The notes below the pieces were generated by a model. The model did no database searches. It saw only the letters and a list, made by a program, of their open reading frames with translations, and was not told where the DNA came from. A stretch of 64,000 nt of DNA from an uncultured Acetobacteraceae bacterium. GTDB taxonomy: Bacteria; Pseudomonadota; Alphaproteobacteria; Acetobacterales; Acetobacteraceae. Below, piece by piece: positions 44,778 to 53,154 of the stretch. The stretch is taken from the NCBI GenBank assembly GCA_903907955.1, contig CAIVPZ010000122.1, positions 1 through 64,000 of the forward strand. Reading direction: 5' to 3'. A program made the translations under genes and the position numbers. The stretch's first letter is position 1. The number at the start of each line of letters is the position of its first letter.

Positions 44778-45335
44778 ATGGCCGCAACCCCGCCGCCTTT
44801 CGCGCAAGATGCGTCCGCCATCAACTTCCGGCTTCCTGGCACGGATGGGCGGATTTATGCGCTCGATGACATCGCCGGCACGAACGGCACGGTGATCGTC
44901 TTCATCTGCAATCATTGTCCTTACGTCAAGGCGGTGATCGACCGCCTCGTCACCGATGCACGAACGCTCAATGCAGAGGGTATCGGGTTCGCTGCCATTT
45001 GCTCCAACGACGCTGATGCCTATCCCGAGGACTCCTTCGAGGCCATGCAACGCTTCGCGCAGGCGCACGCGCTTGCGTTTCCCTACCTGCACGACAAAGA
45101 CCAGGCGGTGGCACGGGCCTATGGTGCCGTCTGCACGCCCGATTACTTCGGCTACGACGCGAATCGCCGGCTCAAATACCGTGGTCGCCTTGATGAAGGC
45201 CGCACCAGCCCGCCTCCGGCCGGCGTGCGCCGGGAGTTGGTGGAGGCCATGCGCGCAATCGCGGCGACCGGTATCGCGCCGCCCGGGCAAATGCCATCGA
45301 TCGGCTGTTCCATCAAATGGAAGCCGGGGGCGTGA
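44778..45335 (+). CDS. Thioredoxin-fold protein, AhpC/TSA-like
   Basis: 185 residues. The redox pair is Cys44/Cys47 in VFICNHCPYVKA at the usual N-end of helix 1. ICSNDADAYPEDSFEAMQRFA and YGAVCTPDYFGYD, with a further Cys before the cis-Pro-like TP, match the thioredoxin-family group often annotated as AhpC/TSA-like redoxins. No signal peptide is present, so a cytoplasmic thiol-peroxidase or reductase role is inferred. The ribosome site AGGAGGT sits 8 bases before the ATG. The phage relic begins right after its stop. Confidence 0.85.
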   Translation: MAATPPPFAQDASAINFRLPGTDGRIYALDDIAGTNGTVIVFICNHCPYVKAVIDRLVTDARTLNAEGIGFAAICSNDADAYPEDSFEAMQRFAQAHALAFPYLHDKDQAVARAYGAVCTPDYFGYDANRRLKYRGRLDEGRTSPPPAGVRRELVEAMRAIAATGIAPPGQMPSIGCSIKWKPGA

Positions 45336-45348
45336 AACCTGCCCATCC

Positions 45349-45604
45349 CTCCGGAAAGGGTAAGGATGTGGTCGCTGGTCGGCCGCATCGTCGCCTTCAG
45401 CGCCGCATATGGCTCGATCAGCCCGTCCCACGGCCGCCCCCACGGATCGGTCTGCGTCTCGAACCGCTCATCCGCCGCGGCCACCAGCCCCATGCCGATC
45501 TGCTTCAGCAGCGGCGCTGGATTGGCCATCAGCCGGTTCAGCCGCCGCAGGCTGGATTGCAGCGCCTGGTCGCCCAGGGTGGCGGTAAGCGTGATGCCGA
45601 TCAT
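45349..45604 (-). pseudogene. Phage virion morphogenesis protein, 3' truncated
   Basis: MIGITLTATLGDQALQSSLR and DERFETQTDPWGRPWDGLIEPY, ending ...DHILTLSG, match the N-terminal half of Mu-like virion morphogenesis proteins (gpG family), where the sequence should continue into RDSI. The match stops about 14 bases from the thioredoxin gene's stop codon. Beyond it the frame reads antisense to that gene. The ATG overlaps the upstream stop as ATGA, so the phage operon layout is preserved. Confidence 0.7.
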
Positions 45605-45789
45605 GCCGGCGCGGTGGCCTCCGGCGTCACCGGGCCGAGATACTTCATGTCGCCGTCGTATTCGCCCTCGGCCAGATCGGCGTCGCGGCCCTTCGCCACC
45701 ACGGAATAGGAAACCACACCATCGGCGATGGCGATGAGCCGCTTCCGGCCCTGCGCGTCTTTCGTGACCAGATAGCCGGTGCGGATCAT
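45601..45789 (-). CDS. Small phage-type protein
   Basis: 62 residues (MIRTGYLVTKDAQGRKRLIA start, GEYDGDMKYLGPV near the end). It sits between two phage relic frames with ATGA overlaps on both sides, so it belongs to the same late-gene run. I do not recognise a named family. It is probably not functional on its own. Confidence 0.55.
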   Translation of the reverse strand: MIRTGYLVTKDAQGRKRLIAIADGVVSYSVVAKGRDADLAEGEYDGDMKYLGPVTPEATAPA

Positions 45790-46049
45790 AACCCTGCCTC
45801 TCGCAATGCCCCGCGGATCGCGGCGATCGACGCGGGGAAAGCGTCGATGACCTGCTGTCGCTCGAAGCCGTTGAAGAAACCGTTCTGGAATGGACGGTCC
45901 AAAGCATACATGGCGGCATAGAGTTCCGCAAAGGTCTCACGGGGATCGCCCAGAAGGTAAGCGCCTACCGACTTGATGTCGTCCGCCAATGCGGCCTTGT
46001 CCTTGTCGAACCTGTTGATCCTGCCTTCCGACTGGCTGCCGGTGATATG
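45786..46049 (-). pseudogene. Phage gene 3' fragment
   Basis: An open frame without its own good start reads GSQSEGRINRFDKDKAALADD, then IKSVGAYLLGDPRETFAELY and FFNGFERQQVIDAFPASIAAI. It is closed upstream by a stop at 46052, which coincides with a change of content, so I infer the 5' end was lost at the right border of the relic. A TTG at 45989 is the only start-like codon. Family is unknown, most likely a Mu-type tail-region gene. Confidence 0.45.
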
Positions 46050-46083
46050 TCACACCAAAGCGGACGCCCCGCCGCCGCCAAGC

Positions 46084-47229
46084 TCAACCACCCGGCGGCC
46101 GCAGCACGTCGAAGGTGCGCACCGCCACCTCCGGCGGCGCCGGCTCCAGCCAGGGCTCGGCGTCGAGCGCGGCCCGCGCGTCGCTCTGCCCCTGCTGCCA
46201 GCGCTCCAGCATGGTGGCGCGGGCAAACTCGATGTCCTTCTGCGCGCCCTGAAAATCGTGCGAGCGGTAGATCAGTTCGACAATGTCCATCCGGGTCTGG
46301 CAGGCGACGGCGCGCAGCGCCTCCACATCGGGGCCGCCCTCGAAACCCTCCGGCAGCCGGGCAAGCAGGCGCGATATGTGCCGCCGCACCGTGTGCATGG
46401 CGCGGAAGCTCTCGACCCCCATCCGGGTGCGGCTGGAATAGGTGATGTCCTTGCGCCGCTCCTCCACCGCCTCCATGTCGCCGGGCAGGGCGCCGCGGGC
46501 GGGAAACAGATCGACCTGGAAGGTCAGCGTGCTGTGCCGCGGCACCGCGTCCAGCACGTATTGCAGCGGGGTGTTGGAAACCAGCCCGCCATCCCAGTAG
46601 CGCTCGCCCTCGATCTCCACCGCGGGGAAGCCGGGCGGCAGGGCGCCGCTGGCCATGATGTGGTCGGGGCCGATCTTCTGGGTTGCGGTATCGAAATAGG
46701 CGAAATTGCCGGTGCGCACATTCACCGCGCCGACGCTGAGCCGCACCGGGCCGGCATTGATGCGGTCGAAATCCACCAGCCGCTCCAGCGTCGCCCGCAG
46801 CCCGGCGGTGTCGTAGAAGCTGGTGGGTGGCTGGCCGGTGCGCCAGGATTCCAGCAGGTTCGGCCGGAAGAAGCCGGGCTGGCCGAACAGCAGCGCCGCC
46901 AGCGCGCCGCCCTGGCGCACCGCCTGCTGCCAGGGGGCGAAGGGAAGATCGGGCCAGGCGGCGGTCGGCGCGGAAACCTGGTCCCAGAAGCTGCGCAGCT
47001 TCGCCACCCGGTCCGCCGGCGCATTGCCGGCGATCAGGGCGGCGTTGATGGCGCCGATCGAAATCCCGGCCACCCAGTCCGGGTCATAGCCGGCGCCCGC
47101 CAGCGCCGCATACACACCGGCCTGGTAGGAGCCGAGGGCGCCGCCCCCCTGCAGCACCAGCGCGATCTGGCGCGTCTCGCGGCGTTGGGCGATCCCCGGA
47201 ACGGGTGGTTCGGCCGGTGTCCTGGACAT
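46084..47229 (-). CDS. Patatin-like phospholipase
   Basis: 381 residues. The oxyanion loop is LVLQGGGALGSYQAGVY, nucleophile Ser57 is in GISIG and the catalytic Asp213 is in YWDGGLVSNTP, so the Ser-Asp dyad is complete. The C-terminal part (about 280-370, SRTRMGVESFRAMHTVRRHI) matches the DUF3734 extension seen with patatins in bacteria making polyhydroxyalkanoates or cyclic lipids. There is no signal peptide. It lies 48 bases after the YiiX-like gene on the same strand, so an operon is likely. Confidence 0.92.
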   Translation of the reverse strand: MSRTPAEPPVPGIAQRRETRQIALVLQGGGALGSYQAGVYAALAGAGYDPDWVAGISIGAINAALIAGNAPADRVAKLRSFWDQVSAPTAAWPDLPFAPWQQAVRQGGALAALLFGQPGFFRPNLLESWRTGQPPTSFYDTAGLRATLERLVDFDRINAGPVRLSVGAVNVRTGNFAYFDTATQKIGPDHIMASGALPPGFPAVEIEGERYWDGGLVSNTPLQYVLDAVPRHSTLTFQVDLFPARGALPGDMEAVEERRKDITYSSRTRMGVESFRAMHTVRRHISRLLARLPEGFEGGPDVEALRAVACQTRMDIVELIYRSHDFQGAQKDIEFARATMLERWQQGQSDARAALDAEPWLEPAPPEVAVRTFDVLRPPGG

Positions 47230-47277
47230 GTCCGTTCTCCCTGTATGCGCAGGCGGCAGTGCTGATCGCGCGACGAT

Positions 47278-48069
47278 CTATTCCGCGATCTGCGCATCCT
47301 GCAACGGCGGCGTGGAGGCATGCCAGGTCAGCGTGCGGAAATCGAAGCCGCCCTCGATGGTGGGTTTGACGATCCGGAAATACGGCGAGACATCGAAGTC
47401 GCGTGGCGCATACAGCGAGTGGTGGCGGATGCGCAGCACCTCGTCGACGCAGTCCGGACAGTCCTCGGTTGCCGCCGGTTGATACTCCACCAGCGGCAGC
47501 ACCGGATAGCGGATCTCCTGGAACGCCTGCGCGATCAGCGTCGAGCAGATCGCCCGGGTCGGATCGCCGCTGCCGAGGGCGATCATGCGCCGGCGCAGCC
47601 GCGTCGGCACCGGCGGCATCGGCATCAGGTAGCGCGCCAGATCGATCAGGTTGCGCAGATCATACTGGTAGCCGATGCGCTCGATCGCAAAGCCGGTGAC
47701 CGCACGGCGCTCCGCCTCGGTCAGCCCGACCGGGCGGCAGATGCGGGTGTGGCAGCCCTCGAACTCCTCGATGCCGACGCTGCGCACGCCATGCACCAGA
47801 TCAGCCTCGATGAAGCAATGATCGCCGGCGGCCAGCCGCCCGGCGCCGTGCGTGCCCAGATAAAGCGCCGAATGCGACCAGGTGGACTGGGTCAGATACT
47901 TGATCGCGGTGGCGATGCGATTGTTGCCCTCCACCAGCAGCACGTCGCCCGGCTGCAGGGTGGCGAGCAGGCGCTCGCGCGGCGTGGGCACCCCGAGGCC
48001 GAGGCCCGGCCGCGGCTCGGTGAGGAACCGGGCCAGACGGCGGCCGATCATTCCCGTCATGATGTTCAT
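47278..48069 (-). CDS. YiiX/YebB-like permuted papain amidase
   Basis: 263 residues from the ATG at 48069 (MNIMTGMIGRRLARFLTEPR). In the permuted NlpC/P60 fold the His comes first: His66 in QSTWSHSALYLG and Cys175 in RAICSTLIAQAF, with LQPGDVLLVEGNNRIATAIKYLT upstream. Relatives cleave acyl or peptide amide bonds and some are lipid-modifying. The pairing with a patatin suggests work on lipids or lipopeptides, which is inference. Upstream in-frame codons (CHSRGHSRGHSRG) are a 12-base tandem repeat and probably untranslated. Confidence 0.82.
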   Translation of the reverse strand: MNIMTGMIGRRLARFLTEPRPGLGLGVPTPRERLLATLQPGDVLLVEGNNRIATAIKYLTQSTWSHSALYLGTHGAGRLAAGDHCFIEADLVHGVRSVGIEEFEGCHTRICRPVGLTEAERRAVTGFAIERIGYQYDLRNLIDLARYLMPMPPVPTRLRRRMIALGSGDPTRAICSTLIAQAFQEIRYPVLPLVEYQPAATEDCPDCVDEVLRIRHHSLYAPRDFDVSPYFRIVKPTIEGGFDFRTLTWHASTPPLQDAQIAE

Positions 48070-48085
48070 CGCACCGAATGGCTGG

Positions 48086-48121
48086 CCCCTGCTGTGGCCC
48101 CTGCTGTGGCCCCTGCTGTGG
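48086..48121. repeat. Three exact 12-base tandem repeats
   Basis: CCCCTGCTGTGG repeats three times without change, 17 bases upstream of the YiiX-like start codon (minus strand). The length could vary by slippage and would move any promoter or ribosome element by 12 bases per unit. Confidence 0.8.
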
Positions 48122-48240
48122 CATTGTCCGGTGTGTGGCGAGTCGCCGCAACCGTTGCGGGACAAATGGGGTGCAATCGCCTGCCTGCATCGCTTTGCGG
48201 GCGTTCAGCCGCTGCGCCTGCGGCGCATCCCTCCGCCCGG

Positions 48241-49659
48241 CTACGGCTCGCGCATGGCCTCGGAACCGGCGGGAATCAGCCGTGATATCAGGTCGCGCAG
48301 CACAGTGCGCCGACCGATGCGGATATCCGCCATCACCGGCATGCCCGGCACGATCCGCCCGCCTTCGGGCAGGTCGTGCAGCTGCAGCTCGTCGATCGAC
48401 ATCCGCGCCCGGAAATACAGCACCCCCATCGCCGTTTCCGCCCGCGTCTCATTCTTCGCCGGCTCCTGCTGCGGTTGTTGGAAACTGTCCGGACTCACCG
48501 ACCGCACCGTCCCCATCGCCATCCCGTACAGCGAATACGGGAACGTCTCGAACTTGATCGAAACCGGGTCGCCAACCCGCACGAACCCGATGTCCTTGGC
48601 CTCCACCACCGCCTCGATCTGCAGCGGCGCATCCAGCGGCACCAGCTCGATGAACTCCTGCCCGGCCTGCATCACCGTGCCGACATTCACCGGTGCCACC
48701 CGCAGCACGACCGCATCCCGCTCCGCCCGCAATTGCACCAGCTGGCGCCGCAGGCTCGCCTTGCTCAGTTGCTCGCGCGCGTCCGCCAGCAGGCGCCCCT
48801 GGTTGGTCAGCTGCTGCGACGTCTCGGCCATCCAGTGCTGCGCGTCATCGTTGCGCTCTGCCTGCAGTGCGTCCAGTTCCCGCTGCGCCGTGATCACCTG
48901 CGACCGCGCCGCCGCCAGCTGCGAATCGATATCCACCCGGGTATCGGTCGCCTGCAGCCGGTTCAGCTGGCTGCCCACCTTCAGGCGCTCCAGTTGGCGG
49001 CGCTTGTCCTCCAGCACGTTGGCCAGCGTCCGGCGCTGGACAAGCGACGCCGCGTCGGCGCGTGCCTGCGCGATCTTCACCTGCACCAGCTTGATCTTCT
49101 GCGCATAGTTCTCCGCCTTGAAGCTGCGCTCGGCGTGCCGCTGGGCGTACATCATCGCCTGCAGCCTGCTGGCGGCGCTGCCGTCCGGCAGGTAGGGGCG
49201 GTTCTGCGTTTCCGCCGTCAGCCGGTCCACCTCGGCCTGCAGGCTGTCCACCTGGCTGTCCAGCGCCGCGGCGTTGGCCAGCGCAAAGGTCGGGTCGAGT
49301 TCGGCCAGCACGTCGCCGGCATGCACCAGCTGGCCTTCCCGCACGTTGATCGAGCGCACCAGCACCCCGGCCCAATCGGGCGAGCCAAGCGGCTGCACCA
49401 TCAGGTTGCCGCCGGTCGCCGTCACTTTGCCGGCCGTGTTGACCACCCGGTCGATCGGTATCAGCCCCAGCACCGCCAGCAGCGACGCGAACGCCGCCAT
49501 GATCATCAAATGGGGGTGGCGCGAGGCCGCCGGCACCGGGCCGGCGATCACCGCCGCGGTCGGCGACTGGTACTCCAGCAGCGCCGGCCCCACCGCACCC
49601 TGCGGCCCTGCGACCGCCGGGCCGCCCGGCTTCGTTATCAGAGCGGGAGGACCGGTCAT
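48241..49659 (-). CDS. Type I secretion membrane fusion protein (HlyD family)
   Basis: 472 residues. One N-terminal helix (LMIMAAFASLLAVLGLIPI, about 51-70) anchors it. A lipoyl-type half follows (VNTAGKVTATGGN and GQLVHAGDVLAELDP), then a long coiled coil (about 140-300) and the second lipoyl/beta-barrel half (VNVGTVMQAGQEFIELVPLDAPLQIEAVVEAKDIGFV in this block), closing GMPVMADIRIGRRTVLRDLI. It bridges the ABC exporter to an outer-membrane TolC. The start lies 13 bases after the ABC gene's stop. No TolC and no RTX substrate gene is in the window. Confidence 0.92.
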   Translation of the reverse strand: MTGPPALITKPGGPAVAGPQGAVGPALLEYQSPTAAVIAGPVPAASRHPHLMIMAAFASLLAVLGLIPIDRVVNTAGKVTATGGNLMVQPLGSPDWAGVLVRSINVREGQLVHAGDVLAELDPTFALANAAALDSQVDSLQAEVDRLTAETQNRPYLPDGSAASRLQAMMYAQRHAERSFKAENYAQKIKLVQVKIAQARADAASLVQRRTLANVLEDKRRQLERLKVGSQLNRLQATDTRVDIDSQLAAARSQVITAQRELDALQAERNDDAQHWMAETSQQLTNQGRLLADAREQLSKASLRRQLVQLRAERDAVVLRVAPVNVGTVMQAGQEFIELVPLDAPLQIEAVVEAKDIGFVRVGDPVSIKFETFPYSLYGMAMGTVRSVSPDSFQQPQQEPAKNETRAETAMGVLYFRARMSIDELQLHDLPEGGRIVPGMPVMADIRIGRRTVLRDLISRLIPAGSEAMREP

Positions 49660-49672
49660 GCCCGCCCGCGCC

Positions 49673-51883
49673 TCATCGGCCCTGCGCCAGCACGGGCGCC
49701 GCCGCCGGCTGGCTTTCCATGTGGCGCGTCTGCTGCAGCCAGAGCTGGCGGTAGACCGGGCAGCGATCCACCAGGTCGCGATGCGGCCCGACATCCATCA
49801 CACGGCCGCGGTCGAGCACGATGATCTGGTCCATCTCGGTCAGCGACGACAGCCGGTGCGACACCACCAGCATCGTCCGCCCCTGCGCGATGCGCGCGAT
49901 GTTGGCGTTCACCAGCGCTTCGCTCTCCGGGTCCAGCGCCGAGGTCGCCTCGTCCAGGATCAGGATGCGCGGATCGTGGATCAGCGCCCGCGCAATCGCC
50001 AGCCGCTGCCGCTGGCCGCCCGAGAGATTGGGCGAGCCTTCCTCAACGACCGTCTCGAAGCCCTCCGGCATACGCTCGACGAACTCCTCGGCGCCGGCCA
50101 GACGCGCGGCATGGAGCGCATCGGCCAGGGTCAGCCCGGGGCGCCCGGCGATGATGTTGTCGGTGATGCTGCCGCGGAACAGGAAGTTGTCCTGCAGCAC
50201 CACGCCGAACTGGCCGCGCAGGTATTCGAGGTTGACGCCGCGGATTTCGTGCCCGTCGATCTCGATGGCGCCCTCGTAGCCGGAGGCGAAGCCCTGCAGC
50301 AGGCGGGCAATGGTGGACTTGCCGGACCCCGAGCGCCCCACCAGCCCGGTCGAACAGCCGACCGGAATGAAGAAACTCGTGTTCTGGAGCGCCAGCGCAC
50401 GGGTGCCGGGATAGCCGAAATCGACGCTGTCGAAACGAATTGCGCCGCGGATCTCGGGCCGCGCGCCAAGGTTCGGCGCCGCCACTTCCTGGCGGCTGTC
50501 GACGACGTCGGCCGCAATCCCGATGGCGCCGCGCACTTCCTCAAGATCCTCGATCAGACGGGCCATGTTGGCCAGCGGACGGGCCAGCCGGCCGCCGAGC
50601 ATCATGAAGGCGAACAGCACGCCCATGTTGCCGCGGCCTTCCACCAGCGCCATCAGCGCCCCGGCCATGATCACGCCCCGGCTCATCAGCGCCTCGAGAA
50701 TGGTGGCCAGCGTGTCCGGCCAGTTGCTGATGTTGCCCATGCGTTCCTTGGCCACGGTGACTTCGGCGGTGACCTTGTCGAACAGCTCACGCTGCTGGCG
50801 CTCAAGCGCCAGCGACTTCACGGTGCGAATGCCGTGCACCGTCTCCAGCATGACCGTGGAGCGCCGTATCTCGGCTGCCATCCATGCCCCATAGGCGCGG
50901 CGCACCGGGTTCAGGAAGATCAGGATCATCGTGCCGCACAGGCCGGCCAACGCGATGATCATCCAGGTGAGCGTGGCATCCAGGTAGAACAGCACCGGCA
51001 GCATCACCGCCACCGTCACCAGGTCCAGCATGGTGGCGAGCATCTTGCCGGTCAGGAAATCGCGGACCTTCTGAATCTCGCCGACCTGTTGCAGGATCGC
51101 GCCGGTCTGCCGCCGCTCGAAAAAATCGAGCGGCAGGCCGATCACGCGGGCGAACACCAGGGAATTCAGCCTGACATCGACCCGGACCCCCACCGCGTTG
51201 ATCAGCCGCCGCCGGGCGTAGTTGAGCAGCGTTTCCCAGATCGTCATCACCACGATCATGGCGATGACCATGTTGAGGGTGGCGACGTTGCGGTAGATCA
51301 TCACCTTGCCGAGCACGACCATCACGGCCAGCGCCGGCAGCAGGGCCAGGAAGCTCAGCACCAGCGAGGCGATGAACACATCGCGGATCAGCCGCCCTTC
51401 GTCCTTCACCAGGTGGAAGATCAAGCCGAAGCCGAGCCGGAAGTCCCGGGGATTGGTAAGGTGCGGCTGGATGAGCAGCGCCTCGCCCGACCAGACCTGA
51501 CGCAACCGCAGTTCGTCGACCGGAACGCCATCCTGCTCGCGGGCGATCGAGGGGTCGCGCAGCCAGACGATGTTGCGGACGCGGTCGGCCCGCACCATCA
51601 GGGCGGCGCCGCCATCCGCCAGCAGCAGCACCGCCGGGCCGGTATCGGACAGCTTCAGCAGGCGGCGCCAGCTCAGCCGCGCCGACTTTGCCAGCAGGCC
51701 GCCACTGCGCGCCCAGGCCAGCAGGTCCCGGGGCGCCGGCGCCACACCTTCGGCATGGTGGAGCATCTCCGGCTTGAGGTTGACGCCGTGGTACTGGGCG
51801 ACGGCGGACACCGCCATGACGCGCACGGCATGCGGGCCGGCCGCACCGGGGCCGTGCTGCGTCGGGTTGTCCGTTTGGGTCAA
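49673..51883 (-). CDS. Type I secretion ABC exporter with cysteine-free C39-like domain
   Basis: 736 residues. Residues 1-130 resemble a C39 peptidase domain, but the Cys position reads HAVRVMAVSAVAQYHG, so it is a non-cleaving docking (CLD) domain as in HlyB/LapB. Six helices follow. The ATPase has Walker A GLVGRSGSGKST (about 512-523), LSGGQRQR (about 620-627), Walker B ILILDEATSALD and VVSHRL. Such exporters move large unfolded RTX or adhesin proteins without leader removal. It is the first gene of the pair with HlyD. Confidence 0.93.
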   Translation of the reverse strand: MTQTDNPTQHGPGAAGPHAVRVMAVSAVAQYHGVNLKPEMLHHAEGVAPAPRDLLAWARSGGLLAKSARLSWRRLLKLSDTGPAVLLLADGGAALMVRADRVRNIVWLRDPSIAREQDGVPVDELRLRQVWSGEALLIQPHLTNPRDFRLGFGLIFHLVKDEGRLIRDVFIASLVLSFLALLPALAVMVVLGKVMIYRNVATLNMVIAMIVVMTIWETLLNYARRRLINAVGVRVDVRLNSLVFARVIGLPLDFFERRQTGAILQQVGEIQKVRDFLTGKMLATMLDLVTVAVMLPVLFYLDATLTWMIIALAGLCGTMILIFLNPVRRAYGAWMAAEIRRSTVMLETVHGIRTVKSLALERQQRELFDKVTAEVTVAKERMGNISNWPDTLATILEALMSRGVIMAGALMALVEGRGNMGVLFAFMMLGGRLARPLANMARLIEDLEEVRGAIGIAADVVDSRQEVAAPNLGARPEIRGAIRFDSVDFGYPGTRALALQNTSFFIPVGCSTGLVGRSGSGKSTIARLLQGFASGYEGAIEIDGHEIRGVNLEYLRGQFGVVLQDNFLFRGSITDNIIAGRPGLTLADALHAARLAGAEEFVERMPEGFETVVEEGSPNLSGGQRQRLAIARALIHDPRILILDEATSALDPESEALVNANIARIAQGRTMLVVSHRLSSLTEMDQIIVLDRGRVMDVGPHRDLVDRCPVYRQLWLQQTRHMESQPAAAPVLAQGR

Positions 51884-51977
51884 GTGCCTCGTTCCCTGGC
51901 CTCAATGCGGCGGATGCGGTTGCGGGCTGACGGGGCCAACCGCTGATTTCTAAGGACACATACTGAAGCACGTTGCG

Positions 51978-52034
51978 GAAGGCCAGGGCGCTGGACCCGC
52001 AAGGGGGCAGTGGCCCCCTTCACCCCATTCCCTG
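51978..52034 (+). repeat. GC-rich double-hairpin repeat, copy 4 (shortened first hairpin)
   Basis: The first hairpin has lost 5 bases yet still closes as CCAG/CTGG with loop GGCG (51983-51994). The second is intact except for its last pair (52000-52021). It lies directly 3' of the amidohydrolase stop (52036) on the minus strand. Confidence 0.75.
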
Positions 52035-52035
52035 G

Positions 52036-53154
52036 TCAGCCGAGCCGATATACCGACCGCGCATTGGCGGAAAACACCATCCGCCTTTCCTCCTCGGACA
52101 GGCGGATCTGAAATGCGTGCTCGGGATCGTCCATGTCGCAGCGCGGATAATCCGACGCGAACAGAATGCGGTCCCAGCCCACCCAGTCGATCACCCGGCG
52201 CAACGCCTCCGGGCGCTCGGGTTCGTCGGCCGGCTGGGTGGTGAACCAGAAATGCCGGCGGATATATTCCGATGGCGGGTCCGTCAGATGCGGCACCTCA
52301 TCGCGCATGCGCGCCCAGGCGTGGTCCATCCGCCAGCACAGCGACGGCACCCAGGCAAACCCCGCCCCGATCATCACCACCCGCAGCGACGGATGCAGCT
52401 CGAACACCCCCTCGATCACCAGGCTGACCACCACCGCCTGCTGCGACAGCGCAACCGCGTGCTGCTCCTCGAGATGGAAGCTCGGCCACCCGACGCCGGA
52501 CACCGCCTGCCCGTTGCAGCCGGACGAATGCAGCCCGACCGGCAGATCGTGCCGCACCGCGGCGTCATAAACCGGCCAGTAACGGCGGCGGCCAAGCGGC
52601 TCGATGCTGTGCGTCACCATGGAAATCTGCGCGAACCCGGGATGCCCGGCCCAGCGCTCGATCTCCTCCACCGCCGCCTCCGGGTCCTCGCCCGGCACCA
52701 TGATCGCGGCCTTCAGGCGTTTCTCCCGGCTGGTCCAGTGCTCGACCACCCATTCATTCAGCGCGCGGCAGATGGCGGCGCCGAGTTCCTGGTTGCGCTG
52801 GTCCATGCCCTGCGGAAACGCCAGATGCAGCAGCCCGTATTCGACATCGTAGCGGTCGAGCAGCTGCGCGCGCATCAGGTCAAGGTTCGACCCCGGCGGC
52901 CCGCCATCGGGCGGCCAGGCATCGGCGCGGGCGGAGGCCGGCGCCGCCTGCAGCGTGGGCGACGAACCCCGGAAGGCCATGGGCTGGCGGCTGCCGTAGG
53001 CATCCAGATGGTCGCGCCAGCGCCTGGATAAATAAGGCGACAAATCCTTCAGCGAGCGCAGCGCGTGGTGGACGTCGCAGTCGATCAGCCGGGCGCGCGG
53101 ACGGGCGCGTTTCTCCCGCCCGGCGGCCGGTGCCAGGACATCGTCAGGGCTCAT
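52036..53154 (-). CDS. Amidohydrolase-2 family protein (ACMSD-like), paralogue A
   Basis: 372 residues. The metal-site start is RLIDCDVHHALR (Asp-x-His at about 25-27). DLPVGLHSSGC gives the next His in the barrel and LFASDYPRCDMD the C-terminal Asp. This matches the amidohydrolase_2 group that includes ACMSD and other decarboxylases or hydrolases of the metallo-TIM-barrel fold. Substrate is unknown. The ATG overlaps the stop of the preceding paralogue (ATGA), so both are made together. Confidence 0.85.
   Translation of the reverse strand: MSPDDVLAPAAGREKRARPRARLIDCDVHHALRSLKDLSPYLSRRWRDHLDAYGSRQPMAFRGSSPTLQAAPASARADAWPPDGGPPGSNLDLMRAQLLDRYDVEYGLLHLAFPQGMDQRNQELGAAICRALNEWVVEHWTSREKRLKAAIMVPGEDPEAAVEEIERWAGHPGFAQISMVTHSIEPLGRRRYWPVYDAAVRHDLPVGLHSSGCNGQAVSGVGWPSFHLEEQHAVALSQQAVVVSLVIEGVFELHPSLRVVMIGAGFAWVPSLCWRMDHAWARMRDEVPHLTDPPSEYIRRHFWFTTQPADEPERPEALRRVIDWVGWDRILFASDYPRCDMDDPEHAFQIRLSEEERRMVFSANARSVYRLG

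Noticed and set aside
48069-48165. N-terminal extension of the YiiX-like protein with HSRG repeats
   Set aside because: The codons are the 12-base tandem repeat, and the homologous part starts at the ATG at 48069.
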